Shown here: piece by piece, positions 10,045-21,347 of the stretch
Numbering within the stretch: the stretch's first letter is position 1
Layout: each line of letters begins with the position of its first letter
Source of the DNA: Alentia gelatinosa
Taxonomy: Eukaryota; Annelida; Polychaeta; Phyllodocida; Polynoidae
Length of the DNA stretch: 64,000 nucleotides
Direction: 5' to 3'
Assembly: GCA_950022655.1 (NCBI GenBank)
Contig: OX465590.1
Location: 37,895,218 to 37,959,217, forward strand
Program-made: the position numbers and the translations under genes
Notes under the pieces: generated by a model
The model's input: only the letters and a program-made list of their open reading frames with translations
Told to the model about the DNA's origin: nothing
Databases searched by the model: none

Positions 10045-11165
10045 GCAATACTAAAGCTGGAGACACACCAAGCGAGAAATGCAGCGATTTCCGGAATCGC
10101 CAACATAAAATGGAATATATTTAAGATTGAAGTAGTGCAAAAACACAAAAAAACAGACACAGTTGATTTCTTTTAAATACAGTTGTATTACAACCAAGAT
10201 GACAATGTTGTGGTGATGTGGGGTATCAAAGGTGGACACGACGTTTCGTGCTGATTAATAGCACTTCTTCAGGTGATTTAAGATATTATTTCATAGGAAA
10301 ATCTGTTGCTCATAATTTAGCATCTTGGAAGCAATCATCAGAGGGAATATGAAATAATGGCTCACATACTTTGTGTTGGCGATCACGGAAACCGCTGCAT
10401 TACTCGCTTGGTGTGTCTCCGGCTTTAAGCTGGAGACATACCAAGCGAGAAATGCAGCGATTTCCGGAATAGCCATCACAAAATGGCAAGAATGTGAGCT
10501 ATCATCAGATATTTCACCTCATTATTGCTTCCAATATGTTAAATTATCGGTGGAAGATATTATTATGAAAAAAACATCTCACATATATGTTATTTTGTAT
10601 TGGCGAATCCAAAGATCGCCGCCTTGACTCGCTTAGTGTGTCTGGCATAAGGACGGACGATTTAGGGCTGGAAGCAGTAAAATGAAGAAACCGAATGGAA
10701 ATTTGCCTCTTTTTGTCGGGGTACAACTATGGGATAAGCTTCGTCATGTTCTTTTCACCGTTCTTGTCACCCATTTACAAAGCACTAGTGAAAACGAGAA
10801 TGGAGAGTCATTGTCCTTGTAGGGTCGGCGGGTGGTTCTGTATTTGGCAGTGGAGCAGGAGGGAGTGAGGATGGGTGCTCGTGGTCACGTGTGACTCAAG
10901 CTTGCCCATATGACCAGACAGAATATACGATTCCCTTATGTCGGAGACACACCAGGCGAGAAACGCAGCGATTTCCGGAATCGCCAACACAAAATAGCGA
11001 GTATGTGCGCTATTATTCTAAATTTCACATGATTTTTGCTTCCGAGACACTGACTTATGGGTGGGAGACATTACGGCAAAATAATTTTTCACGTGCTTGC
11101 TATTTTGTGTTGAGGATTACAGAGATCGCTGCCTTGACTCGCTTGGTGTGTCCCCGGTGTCAGGA
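10045..11165. mobile_element. Cluster of MITE family H (TIR GGAGACACACCAAGCGAG)
   Basis: At least five terminal segments occur: at 10057-10110, 10376-10425 (inverted), 10434-10490, 10600-10650 (inverted), 10942-11000 and 11096-11160 (inverted). Each has the core CAAGCGAGAAATGCAGCGAT or its complement. Two ends meet head to head at 10400-10450. Interiors share GCTTCC and (A)GATATT phrases. This looks like two or three adjacent or nested copies. A further fragment is at 25595-25735. Non-coding. Confidence 0.75.
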
Positions 11166-11810
11166 ATTGCTAACAACTGTATTTTTTCCCTATTTTCATG
11201 TACTATTGTTCTAATTAGAAATAAAAATGGTGGTACCACTCACCAAACGCAATATACAAACCTATTTATTTGTCTAATGAGCATGGAACATGGAAATAAT
11301 GATCTTTATACATATTTCACTATGTTACGTAAGTTAGCTAGACTCATGATCAGAGCCTAAAAACTGTGTAAACCGAAGTCTGTATTTAAAAAAAAAAAAT
11401 TAATTTTCACACAAAATTCACCATTACTGGTGGTCTTCCATTCTGCTGAAAAGATGTACATGTTCATGCATCCAAGACAAATATATATTAGCTCAAGAAA
11501 ATATTGTAAATATAATAATACCGTAAGTCGGATAATAAAATTACATTGGAGACAGTTACTTATTGTTATAAAGGTGAAGACATATATACACGTGAGATAG
11601 ATGTTATGGGATAAAATAAATGATATGACTGTATCATAATATGAGAAGGTGTGATTTCATCGCAAGGTACAAGTATACCATATTGGGATTTTTTTGCTGA
11701 GCTCTTATAGGCAATATACATCCAGATGAGAGTGGAAGCCGAAACTAAAACTTTAGGTTCTTGGTGGGTTTAACCCCGTCTGCACGGGTTGGGCAAATTT
11801 GTGGTACTCT
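11166..11810. other. AT-rich non-coding stretch
   Basis: No coding or shared repeat was recognised. A weak A tract lies at 11388-11402. Confidence 0.3.
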
Positions 11811-12251
11811 AAGAGGGTGCATCCACCAACCACGACAGGGCTGCGACAACGGCTTTCCGACAAGGTCCACGACAGCTCTACGATTGGAAGGCATGTCGTA
11901 GCCTTGTCGTGGTTGGTGGACCATAGTTCCCGACAAGAGGCTATGACAAGGCCCTGACAGGCTGCGACATAAAGCTTGTCAGGAGGTTGTCGGGGGCCTT
12001 CCAACAAGGCTACGACAAAATCGAACATGTTCGATTTTAGAGACTTGTCGTGGCATGTCGTGGCATGTCGGGAGGTTGTCGCAGAGGTCTACGATAGAAT
12101 ATTTAGGTGGAGCGTGCACTTCCCGACAGGTGGCGACAAGGGGTCACGACAGCCCCCCTTCTCACGACAAGGCTGCGACAAGGCTGCGATTGTAACTTTC
12201 TTGTCGGCGCGTGTCGCAGCCCTGTCGTGGTTGATGGACGCACCCCCTTAA
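11811..12251. mobile_element. Foldback MITE family I (CGACAAGG repeats)
   Basis: The left end GAGGGTGCATCCACCAACCA and the inverted right end (GGTTGATGGACGCACCCCC) pair over about 35 bp. CGACARGSC motifs recur every 9-14 bp in both halves, pointing in opposite directions. Close to the element's centre is a perfect 22-bp palindrome at 12015-12036 (half-site AAAATCGAACA). A truncated relative is at 52788-52862. It is non-coding despite short open frames. Confidence 0.85.
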
Positions 12252-12425
12252 GCATTTTCTTGAATTGATCTTTCGTCTCTGCATTTTTAAGGTTTTCTTC
12301 TTGGGCATTCCACATGTATTGTATTGCACTGGATGTAACAGAAAACAGGCACATTTTGCCTTGTTATGTTTCAGTATAAATAAAATGATAAAAAAAAAGA
12401 GTGCTGTGTGTAGCATTCCCCATCT

Positions 12426-12930
12426 GGGCCCTGTTGTCCCACTTTCTGTGGTATCGCTAGCTATACTCGGATCGCAATTTTATTTTTACAATTATTTTAA
12501 TGATCCGACTGAAAAAGCGTTGATCCCTTAATATCGGATCGTATCCCTTTGTTCACGTGATATCGTTAATTTTTACGATGCGATAGCGATACAACAATTC
12601 AGGGGCACATATTGAATGAGGTATAGGGGAAGATTCATTAGATTTTTCATTAAATAAATATGGCACCATAGTGATCTGACACCTGGTGGTGTGGATCGCT
12701 ATTTCCTATAGGTAGAAGAACAAGGGGCGGGGGTGGTAGCGCCACCATGGATTGTTTTTGAGAATATGGGACATGGCCATTTTAAACCAAATTCAAAGTA
12801 ATGTAATCAACAGAGGATCCGCCCTGGTGTGAGGGTCCATGTAAAAAGTATCGCTAAAAGCTGTATTTTACCTGGCGATGCGGCTATGTGATTCCGAGAC
12901 GATCCGCTAATTTTCTGGAGCAATGTTTAG
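12426..12930 (-). mobile_element. MITE family D copy (GGGCCCCGTTGCTCC), one end lost
   Basis: The left end GGGCCCTGTTGTCCC corresponds to the right end of the copies at 17999 and 55130, and the whole interior matches them in reverse orientation (e.g. AGCGATACAACAATTCAGG, ATCGCTATTTCCTATAGG, GATCCGCCCTGGTGTGAGG). The far terminus after GGAGCAATGTTTA is missing. Confidence 0.85.
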
Positions 12931-13211
12931 GCCTTCGGATAAACAACATGTTGGTCGTTTTTTTTAAAATTCAGTGTTGATTGACAGAATAGAAGATATT
13001 TTCTAAATGAACGTATTTGTATACAACACCTTGTTTACAAGAGGTTTAAATTACTCTTATTGTCAAAATAACTTCTGTTTACACCACATTATGTTATACA
13101 ACACTATGAGCCCAAAGACAATTCTAGGAGATTTTTTTCTCATTCATAGTTTCTCTTTATAGATTAAGATTCTCCTTATAGTCAAACGCACACTGTCCTA
13201 GGACCTCTCTT

Positions 13212-13520
13212 AAGCCCAATGCCCATCTGCCGATTTCGGAACATTTATGTACGTTTGTCGGCGACAAACGGAGGGTAATTTGTCTCAGCCGAATCATCCT
13301 AACGGAGTTGGTAGATGTAGGACAGCTAGGCAAGGCTACCCAGCGATTAGTGAACACTTGGTTTTTGCCCTTCCCCAGCAATTAGTGGACAATACACTGA
13401 TTTTATCAGTGTGCGGGTCGAGTGAGGTGTTACGTAATTTGTCTGCGACAAGGTGACCGACTCCTATACGATTAGGGAACTAATCTTTCAACCCTAAATC
13501 GGTAGATGGGCATCCCGCTT
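13212..13520 (-). mobile_element. MITE family E copy 2
   Basis: It runs from AAGCCCAATGCCCATCTGCC to GGTAGATGGGCATCCCGCTT and is a near full-length reverse-orientation copy of 5291-5578. Confidence 0.9.
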
Positions 13521-13924
13521 TACAGACATAACTCCTCCCAGGTTGGAAGCCCTAAGGAGGGCAAAATAGTCTTTAAGGACCACCACCTTTGGCGTGAGGC
13601 TCGGGAGGCCGGCCCGGTCAAGGTAGCAGACACATAAAGCACTTTTGCCAGAAGGAGAGGAGGCGCACAAGTAGGGGAAATTTGATTGGTTAGCTCTACA
13701 TGTTAGGTAAACAACATCTTTTTTTGTCGTCCGGAAATAGATCAGTGACGTTTTTTCACATAGATTCGCAAATCATTTTTGCTTGGGATGATAGAACAGA
13801 AAATGATACTGCTATAGCTAAGCAATGACTGGAGGGTTTTACCAGGAAGCTGAGAAGAAGTGAACAACAACGTTCTACCACATATCAGCTGTTTCTTCCT
13901 AGAAACTGCTTGCAATAGATTAGA
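13521..13924. other. Non-coding stretch, nothing recognised
   Basis: No conserved frame or shared repeat was seen. Confidence 0.3.
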
Positions 13925-14375
13925 CTTGCTCAAGTCTTTGATTATGAACATTCATTAAATGATTAAAGAAATTCGGAATACAATTCATTATTGTATGTGT
14001 CCTTCTCTAACTGGCCCATGAATCAAAGACTTGTCCACTCTGACCAGAATCTCCTGTTTATGACCCCAAGCCACTCCCTGTAACCCTATACCTCACTCTA
14101 CCCCTCCCCCTCCCCTCCTCCAGTTCCCTGGCCATCTGTGTTGTCATAGCAATATATTTCGCCTACTCCTGACTGTGGCTGACCAGGGGGGGTCAATCTA
14201 GCACACTGGGGGTATCAATCTCCAAGCAGATATTCTGATCAGTAGCTCAGGACCTCTGCTTGGGGAGTGTGGAGCTAAACCTCGCCAGTCTACGCGGCCG
14301 ATTATGGATGAGACCAGTCCCTGTGTCACTCAGAAGGGGTGGAGGGGTAGGATACAGGGACTGAGGCCAGTCTAG
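13925..14375. repeat. Dispersed repeat, inverted partner of 21315-22925
   Basis: The stretch from TTGATTATGAACATTC through ACCCCAAGCCACTCCCTG to GGTAGGATACAGGGACTG is matched in reverse at 22505-22925 plus 21315-21347. The right-hand copy is interrupted by a 1.16-kb element; this copy is uninterrupted at 14340-14350. Part of the end (CTAGACTGGCTTCAGTCCCT) recurs near 33780 and 34425. Non-coding. Confidence 0.85.
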
Positions 14376-15260
14376 CAATAGATATATGACGTTACCAGAT
14401 ATTTATGAATAGAGGAACTATTCACTCGATATTCTGGAGAATCATGGCCATGTCTGCCAGTTGGTTCATCTACTGTAGCTCACTGGAAGTGTAGCATATA
14501 CTTTTGGTGATAAGAATATTCAAAAGTAGCTGGAAAAGTATCACAAACCTTCGGTTATAGAATTCCGTTTTCAGAATGGTGATGGAATCTATTGAAATGG
14601 GGAAATTGTTATTTTCGACTGAAATTAATTTTGATGCACCACTTTCCTCTTGTGTTGAAATGTAGTTATTTGTCAGGGATTAAGGATTTGTTTCCTACTT
14701 TTACAGAGTGATTGAGTAATGTCGAAACAAATGTAGAAACGTATTCTGGGAAAACAGTGATAATGTTCTATAAGATGGACACACGACTCTATAAAATTCT
14801 AAAGTATTTCATTTTGCAGGAAAGTTCAATGACATATGCAATCGCCTCAGTTGGCGTTCTTCATTCCAGATACAATACAGGATATATACTTTTCTTCAGT
14901 AGATTTTATTCTGGAGGATTTCTATTAGGGTGCAAAGCAGCACTATTTTTAGTTGGCTTTAGGGCAAACAACTTTTTCTTGTGTTTGCTTGTATTTTATG
15001 ATACCTACTCAGTTACTCACTATTTACTCTGCCATATATTCTTATGATCAGTATAACAATACAGTTGCTAACCAGCACAAGATTGTTAAACAATTTCTTA
15101 TCCCAATTATCGAATATATAAATTTCGTGCACTGGAATTTGACTAAAAATCTGCAAAGCAAGCTGCAGATATTCGATAACCAAAGTTTGAGGATTGTAAA
15201 ATGGTTTACGGGCGCCTGAACACAAACCTGTACTGTAAAGGTACTGTAAATTGTCATTAC
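14376..15260. other. AT-rich non-coding stretch
   Basis: Open frames at 14712-15047 and 14953-15219 overlap each other, look like chance AT-rich translation and show no known domain. No shared repeat was noticed. Confidence 0.35.
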
Positions 15261-15581
15261 TAATGCCCCAGTCACACTGGCGTAAAAAACGGCGTTTTTC
15301 CGTGTACGCAACTCTACTGTCTTCTACGCATTTTGAAATTTACAAATGCGCCGCAATGCGCGGGAAAACGCGGAGATGCGTAAATGAAAGTCGGAATGCG
15401 CCGAAAAACGCCACAATACGTACAAAAGCGTAAAGAAGCGTTGATGAACGTTGAGAAGCGTATTAAAACGTTAAAGAAACGCAAACAGATACGTTCCAAA
15501 TCCGTAGCTAATACGTACTCCCCACCAATTTAAATACGTAGAAGAAACGCCGAAATTTACGCCAGTGTGACTGGAGCATTA
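15261..15581. mobile_element. Palindromic MITE with 10-bp phased RCG array
   Basis: The ends are TAATGCCCCAGTCACACTGG and the inverted CCAGTGTGACTGGAGCATTA, with about 26-bp terminal repeats continuing into GCGTAAA. Inside, from 15348 to 15470, almost every 10-bp step ends in ACG or GCG (12 of 13 positions), giving units such as TAAAGAAGCG and TTGATGAACG. It is non-coding. Confidence 0.85.
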
Positions 15582-15944
15582 AGGGAGCTTTGCTCATTTG
15601 GAAAACAAATCTCAGAAATGGTTCCCGCACAATTTACTTCACAATGCATCTGCTTACTTCGGTCTATAAAATTGTAGTCTTGTTATTACCCAGAAGAAGT
15701 CTCAGGATGCGCGTCGTGGGGGGTCCGCTCTGGAGGTAAACGGGTTAGAATTTTTTTTTTTTTAAATCTTTTACTTGGTTTGCGTGACGTCCATACTAAC
15801 GGAATGAACACGGTCAAGGTGCTAACAAACCATGTACATATAATGAAAGTAGGAAAAACATCCTGCTGCTACATTGGTGAGATCGTTAACACAGTTCTAC
15901 CTTGAAAGAATCTTTTATTTCACATAACAGCAGTGATATCCTGC

Positions 15945-16100
15945 ATCACTATAGACCTGTGAGCGAATGTCTATGAAATGTTACCAGCTGCTGGGGGTTT
16001 ATAGTGTAAATAATGTTCGCTTCCGCCGTGATAGCGGGTCTTAGTGAATGGCAAAGGCTTTGTACAGTTAATAAAACGGCATTTAAAACGAGTAGTGACT
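15945..16100. mobile_element. Family G fragment
   Basis: ATAGACCTGTGAGCGAATGT and GCTGCTGGGGG match the left half of family G. The TATATACCT end on the right is not evident. Confidence 0.45.
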
Positions 16101-16228
16101 GGGCCCGTACCGTTAACATTGTTAAAAGTATACTCCATATCATCACCATCTCATTTATGTCATTATCATAACTATTATCATCTATTTGTATAACACTCGC
16201 ATTCATATCTTATCTATTGTATCTCTAT

Positions 16229-16229
<1 letters not shown>

Positions 16230-16265
<36 letters not shown>

Positions 16266-16273
16266 ATATATAT
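16230..16273. repeat. (TATC)n microsatellite
   Basis: Eight or more TCTA units are followed by a short (TA)n. Confidence 0.95.
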
Positions 16274-16276
16274 CAC

Positions 16277-16534
16277 CATCACCTGCGTATGTTTATGTTT
16301 AAAAGAGCGACAAACCCTCAATATTTGGACAATAGAAACGCTGTGACTAGATTACACGATGCCCCATTGCTATATGTTCATAGACCAAATTGTACAGCCT
16401 TCATGAAATCAATTCTCTATGCAGGAGCTATGGCCTCGAATAATCTATCCCCCATAACGCGAAATATCCCTAACTATCTTGAATTCAAGAAGATATCTAA
16501 GGCCTTCCTACAAACAAAAGTACCACTCTTCTGA
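16277..16534 (+). CDS. LINE ORF2 C-terminus (5'-truncated)
   Basis: The frame encodes a C-terminal LINE segment with KRATNPQYLDNRNAVTRLHD, then a stretch ending in SNNLSPITRNIPNYLEFKK. The latter is the NxLSPxTRNIPxYxEFK block shared with the second copy at 61200-61311. The upstream Ser/Ile/Tyr-rich part of the open frame is translated microsatellite, so the real segment starts near 16277. It is followed by a 3' UTR with AATAAA and an A tract. Only about the last 85 residues survive, without catalytic motifs. Confidence 0.7.
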   Translation, partial: HHLRMFMFKRATNPQYLDNRNAVTRLHDAPLLYVHRPNCTAFMKSILYAGAMASNNLSPITRNIPNYLEFKKISKAFLQTKVPLF

Positions 16535-16915
16535 AATATTATGTGTGTTATATGACCATCTCCCTCAATCTACCGTACTGTTCAGGTAAACACAGGTTTC
16601 TTTAATCTCTCGAAGGCCGACTGGCTTCTTTGTCTGCTACAATGTATCTATGTATATGATAAGCTAACAAGAAATGGTAAGCTCTGATGTCACTACTGGA
16701 CTAAAATCCCGTCTGGGAGGTGTTTAGAAACTTAAAACATGATAATCAATGTTAAGGGACGGCCCACGTGATGAAAATCAGTCTTATGCAAGACTGACAC
16801 GTCTTGGCCTCTTTATACTGATGCATATCCTGATGTGCATCCTGGAAACAAATGTGAACCTGTATAATAAGCATCAATAAAGAAATTCTTTAAAAAAAAA
16901 AAAAAAATTATAAAA
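16277..16915 (+). mobile_element. LINE 3' end with poly(A), copy 1
   Basis: The ORF end (to 16534) is followed by about 340 bp of UTR ending GCATCAATAAAGAAA and an A run at 16891-16906. The same terminal phrase, AGCATCAATAAAGAAAA, ends the copy near 61665-61705. Confidence 0.8.
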
Positions 16916-17121
16916 AAAAAATTGAAAGTCAAACCCACATTTTAAGCCTCTGGTTCATGGACTGAGCGGCCAATCTAGGCCTGAAGGTGAGGCGCGGGGA
17001 CGTCACGAGTGTTGACGTCAGTGATGGCACCTCGGCCCCACATTGCGGCCATAAGGTTCACATGTTTGCCACAATGGAGTGGTAGACCTGCGAAGGTATT
17101 CTGCGAATATCAAGGTTAATT

Positions 17122-17998
17122 GATTTTTTTTCCATTTTTTTTTCAGATAAGCATAATACAGGCATTCTGCAGTCGGCAGGTTTTGTGTACCTGTCTGTGA
17201 CCAAGTTTAACACGTTGCTGGCAATAACAATTCAGAACATGGTAGACGTGAGGGTGAACATGGTAATTTTGTATGGACTAATGATATGAAATGGCATTAG
17301 GTTCAGTATAATTAGCGAGCTAATGGTCTTGTCCAAGCATAATCAACCTACTTTTAGCCTTAGCATGATGTTTGAAAGCATACATCGAGGTATTGTCCTG
17401 TATGACCATTGATAAGTCATTCCACAGTATCATTCCGTTATACAAAGGATTTCGCTTAAAGAAACTAGTTCGTGGTCGCTTCAGTTTTACGTTTCTCTTG
17501 TTCTGACCTCTGGTTTTGGGGTTCTCATCTCTGGCTATATGTCTAGCGTACCTTCTCATGAATACCATTTTTAAGTAGGTCCGTCTTACTTCTAACAGGT
17601 CTACCTTACATCTGTTATGCAGGTCCTCGATACTGATTTCTCTGATGTGGGTCCTAGTACAGATTCGCAGAGCCCTGTTCTGCAGTTTTTGGAGCTTGTC
17701 TAATAAATATAAGGCGGCGCCGTTAATAAAATAGCCACAATGGTCAAAAATAGGGGTAATAAGAACTTTATAAATATTAGTGCTGGTACTTTCGTTGATA
17801 TATTTACGTATATTCGATAATTGATATAGTCGCTGATTTATTTTGCGACAGACATCATTAACAGCGTTTTTCCAGGTTGAGATACTGTCTATATGGACTC
17901 CGAGATACTTAAACGAGTTACAGTTGGGAATAACTTTCTGGTTTACAAATATTTGTGACTCTTTGTATTTGTTTTATTTTACAAAAATAATATGCCCT
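17122..17998 (-). mobile_element. LINE fragment, cut at its 5' side by MITE D
   Basis: The minus-strand LINE 3' half is bounded on the right by the family D element starting at 17999. A possible A tract lies at 17122-17146 (T runs on the plus strand). The reading frame 17320-17998 identifies it. Confidence 0.75.
17320..17998 (-). pseudogene. LINE RT C-terminal half (remnant)
   Basis: Reading the minus strand from 17998 gives an RT thumb region with NSFKYLGVHIDS (the usual FKYLGV block), then ITPIFDHCGYFINGA, LQNRALRICTRTHIREI, and finally KRPRTSFFKRNPLYNGMILW with a short tail to the stop at 17320. There is one in-frame TAA near 17978. Everything upstream, including YADD, is gone where the family D MITE begins. 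It belongs to the jockey/CR1-like group; the clade was not assigned. Confidence 0.8.
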
Positions 17999-18564
17999 GG
18001 GCCCCGTTGCTCCAGGTTTACGACAGAGTTGCGGATCGCAGAATAGCGATCCGAGGGGATAAACGTTTCTCCAGAAATTTTGCGGATCGTGTCGTAATCG
18101 CATAGGCGCATCGCCGCGTAAAATACGGCTATTAGCGATACTTTTTACGCGGACCCTCACACCAGGGCGGATCGTCTGCGGATCGCAATACTTTGGTTAG
18201 AGATGGCTTTGTCTGAAATTCTGAATAACGATGGGTGGTGGCACTACGATCCCCCGCCCCTTGTTATTCTACCTATAGAAAATGGCGATCCAACCAACAG
18301 GTGTCAGATCAGTTTTAACTCTGGTGCCATCTGTATTTAATTAAAAAAACGAATTAATCTTCCCCTGTCTCATTCAATATGTGCCCCTGAATTGTTGTAT
18401 CATAATCGCATCGCAAAAATTAGCGATACCGCAGAAATATAGCGATACGATCCGATATTACTGGAGCAACGCTTTTTTAGTCGGATCGTTTAAGTAATCA
18501 TAAAAAATAAAATTACGATCCGATAATATCTAGCGATACCACAAAAACAGGAGCAACGGGGCCC
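17999..18564 (+). mobile_element. MITE family D, full-length (TIR GGGCCCCGTTGCTCC)
   Basis: The 566-bp element has perfect 15-bp ends (GGGCCCCGTTGCTCC and GGAGCAACGGGGCCC). Flanking CCCT and AGGG extend the symmetry to 17995-18568. Motifs GCGATCCG and CGGATCGC recur in both subterminal parts. Other copies are at 12426-12930 and 55130-55669, and a short subgroup at 2321 and 9640. No transposase is encoded, and no target duplication could be defined. Confidence 0.9.
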
Positions 18565-19115
18565 AGGGGGAGGAAGATATGTGACGCTGACGTTCTTTGA
18601 ACAGCTCGTTGTACTGCTGCCAATATGCCTCTCTCAAAAGCCCAATGACATTGAACCAAAGAATTTCTTTCATGATTTCTTGATTACTTGCCTGCGCTTC
18701 TAGGTCTTTATTATCCACCGATTACGGAGTCTCCATAGAAATTGTATAGAGGGCCTGGAATTCGCTACCTGGAAGTTCTGGCATGTCAGAATCTCCTGCA
18801 GGAGATTCCGGGAAAAAAGTCCCATCCAAAATTAGATCTGATAATGATGTCCTTCAAAATAGGTTTATTTAAAGTTCATTCAATATTGATTATTTATAAT
18901 CAGTCACAATAGTCTCATTTACCATCAGAAATCACTGTCATAAAACCTTTTTGCATACTAAAAACACAGAAATATAGCGAACTACTTAATTGGCGTAAGT
19001 ATACACCAAATTACTCCCATGCTTGAAAATGCTGTGGCATTATGGTGTAATATGGAATTAAATATACTTTTAATTGCAAAAAAACTTGAAGGTGAATAAT
19101 AAATACAATAACGAC
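18565..19115. other. Non-coding stretch, old repeat
   Basis: The frame at 18580-18718 (minus) has no recognised domain. The stretch at 18716-18850 shares phrases with 1690-1800 (CACCGATTACGGAGTCTCC, GAATTGTATAG), indicating an old dispersed repeat. Confidence 0.35.
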
Positions 19116-19410
19116 TGGTTTAATTAAGAGTGTCTACAATCTCCTCGTAGTATAATACATTGTTTGAATGATCCATTTTCTGAGAATGTCACCCCTAAAT
19201 ACTTAAATGTATTGACTCTTTCTATTTTTTCACCCTTATAATGGAAGTGGTACTTATTTTGGTTTTTCACATTTTCACCAAACACTGTGATTTTAGTCCT
19301 AGAACAGTTAACATCAAGTTTCCAGGTATCACAATACATGATCTAATGCCTTTTGTAGCTGTAGCAGGCTGTTTACCATTATCAGGGTGGCATCTGCATA
19401 CATGAGGTAA
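19116..19410 (-). pseudogene. LINE RT fragment with altered catalytic box
   Basis: On the minus strand from about 19410, YLMYADATLIMVNSLLQLQK corresponds to the RT YADD region, then after a frame change come WKLDVNCSRTKITVFG and NTFKYLGVTFSENGSF. The second catalytic Asp of YADD is Ala here. It is a short decayed fragment with no ends. Confidence 0.75.
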
Positions 19411-19530
19411 AGACATCATTGCGCATGCTCGCACCCAGCACCACGATTGTTATTGGGAGCGTCACCATTCTCATCCCAACCATACACATTGAGAATCAAG
19501 AACAAAGTTTCGACATGGGTAAATAAACTC

Positions 19531-19676
19531 TTATCTCACCCCTGGAATAAATGTCCATAAGCTTAACATTGGGAACTCGTTCTCCATGCCCCTACAAGTA
19601 TCGCAGACCGTTCTCCATGGTCTATAGCCTGTGTGTTATCTATTCTTTTAGTGTGTACAGGGGTGAGATAAATACA
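19531..19676. repeat. Small inverted repeat (TTATCTCACCCCTG)
   Basis: TTATCTCACCCCTG at about 19533 is inverted at about 19661 (CAGGGGTGAGATAA). The edges resemble those of family J (CTTAACATTGGGAA). Confidence 0.5.
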
Positions 19677-19969
19677 GAAATCAACTCGTTTCGGTCAAAG
19701 AAGTCATTCTGCAACTCGTTTGAATGCTACGTGATATTCACTCGACTGTCGCCTCGTTCAGATCACACCGCATCAAACTCGTGGAGAACGACGACTTGGA
19801 CCAAGCCTTGTTGGTTTCTTCGTTATTATCTTATTCGGCCTGCACTCTTTCTCATGCCCCGAGGGGTGGGTAATTCTGTAAATATTTTGCTGAGGCTGTC
19901 AAAATTTGTAAATCTCAAGGTGTGGAGGCTATAAAGCCTATAGATGAAAACTGCAAGAGAAATATATTT

Positions 19970-20290
19970 ATATGCAATGCCTAAATGCTAGAGTGGTCAC
20001 AAATAAACTTTCAGCATACTGCCAAAAAAACTATTCCTTCACTTTCTGCGTGCTATTCACTGTGATATTGAGAAAGGAGCAGAGGGCCAGTGTCTCAGTG
20101 TCTTCAAGGCATGCCCCGCTGACCATGAGCAATCATTCAAGGCTGAAATACCTCATTGGCCTACTGGTGCTTGATAGGTTTGGATCCTAGACTCAGGCAG
20201 TTACATAAATGGCAAGTTGACTGGGTGCAAGTGGGTTACAGAAAATTATCCATAGACTGAATGTAACCCAAACCTTTCAGCTGCACCTAG
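19970..20290 (+). repeat. Dispersed repeat family F, copy 2
   Basis: It shares GCTATTCACTGTGATATTGA, AGGGCCAGTGTCTCAGTGTC, CCATGAGCAATCATTC and GGGTTACAGAAAATTATCC with copies 1 and 4. It is followed at once by a family G copy, as in copy 1. Confidence 0.75.
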
Positions 20291-20445
20291 TATACCTGTG
20301 GCAATACATCTATGAAATACTACCCGCTGCTTGGGGTGAAGTATTGATTATGTGCGCGTCCTAGAGACGTAGTGAATGAGTGCTAGTATGTACGTCATCA
20401 AAATGGCGTTTAAAAAATAATAATTTTCAGGTATAAAGTAATGAT
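20287..20445. mobile_element. MITE family G copy
   Basis: It starts TATACCTGTGGCAATACATC, has the core ATGAAATACTACCCGCTGCT, and ends TTCAGGTATAAAGTAATG. Confidence 0.6.
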
Positions 20446-21314
20446 AAGAAAATGCAGTAAATGAACCTGTGGAGACTAGAAATACGACCATATGCTGTTG
20501 GCGAAGGGCCATATTAATACTTACAAAAGACATTCTGTGTTTAGATTTTTCTCTATGACAATATGAGTTCCAGCCATTTTAATGTAGATTGTCAAAGTGA
20601 TCAAGATTAAGAAATTCTATGGACTCAAATTGTTCTACTGCTTGTGAAACCAATATTTGTAGCTGCCCTGAACTGGCCAAGAAGTAGTGATATAAACGGT
20701 TTTGTAATTTGCTGAAAGAACATGTTATAAAGTTCAGGTCTATACATCCCTGTAGTGGCCAAGTGATATTGGTTTCATCAAAATGTTTGTAATCATCAAA
20801 ATTACTTCTAATTAGTAGTGAACAAATTGGAACTGTTGCCTAACAGTATGACTAATACAGAGGCGAGGTAATGAATTAAAATTCATTTAGTATACACTTA
20901 AATTACCTTATATTCATAATAGTCAACGAGATAAATTTTAGAGTAATAGTTGAGTGAGGTCACGAGCTACTGATTAGCCCTATAGAGTAGGAGAGTTTGT
21001 ACGAGTGAGAGAAGAGAGTTTTTGTTGGGTGGGTGGATCCTATTTACGAAGAAATAGAATCCCTGGAAAGCCCACTCACGGCCGTTCAACGTTGCGCCCT
21101 TAAGACGAACTCGTATTCAAGATACAGGGTAGGTGGACTTCCGCTTACCCATTCGACAGCGGCGTGGGTATATCTCCGTCGGACCTCTAGCGGATACCCC
21201 GGGTACCAGGGCACATTATTAACAGATGAAGTCGGACATGTTAGAAGCGTGAACTGGATGTTTTGCTCCCCTGTGGGACTCAGCGCATGTGCGCCAATAG
21301 TTCACAGGGCTGCA
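20446..21314. other. Non-coding stretch, nothing recognised
   Basis: It has no conserved frame. The open frame at 21033-21395 runs into the terminal repeat of the CACTG element and lacks any recognisable domain. Confidence 0.3.
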
Positions 21315-21347
21315 CATAGACTGGCTTCAGTCCCTGTATTCTACCCC

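Noticed and set aside
11745..12531. Frames of 63-91 codons
   Set aside because: Translation of the CGACAAGG foldback MITE and the adjacent family D copy.
13157..13456. Frames repeated at 29114-29425, 56403-56588 and 63442-63675
   Set aside because: Recurrent because they translate family E MITEs, not because of a protein family.
16217..16276. N-terminal Ser/Ile/Tyr part of the LINE frame
   Set aside because: Translated (TATC)n microsatellite; not part of the LINE protein.
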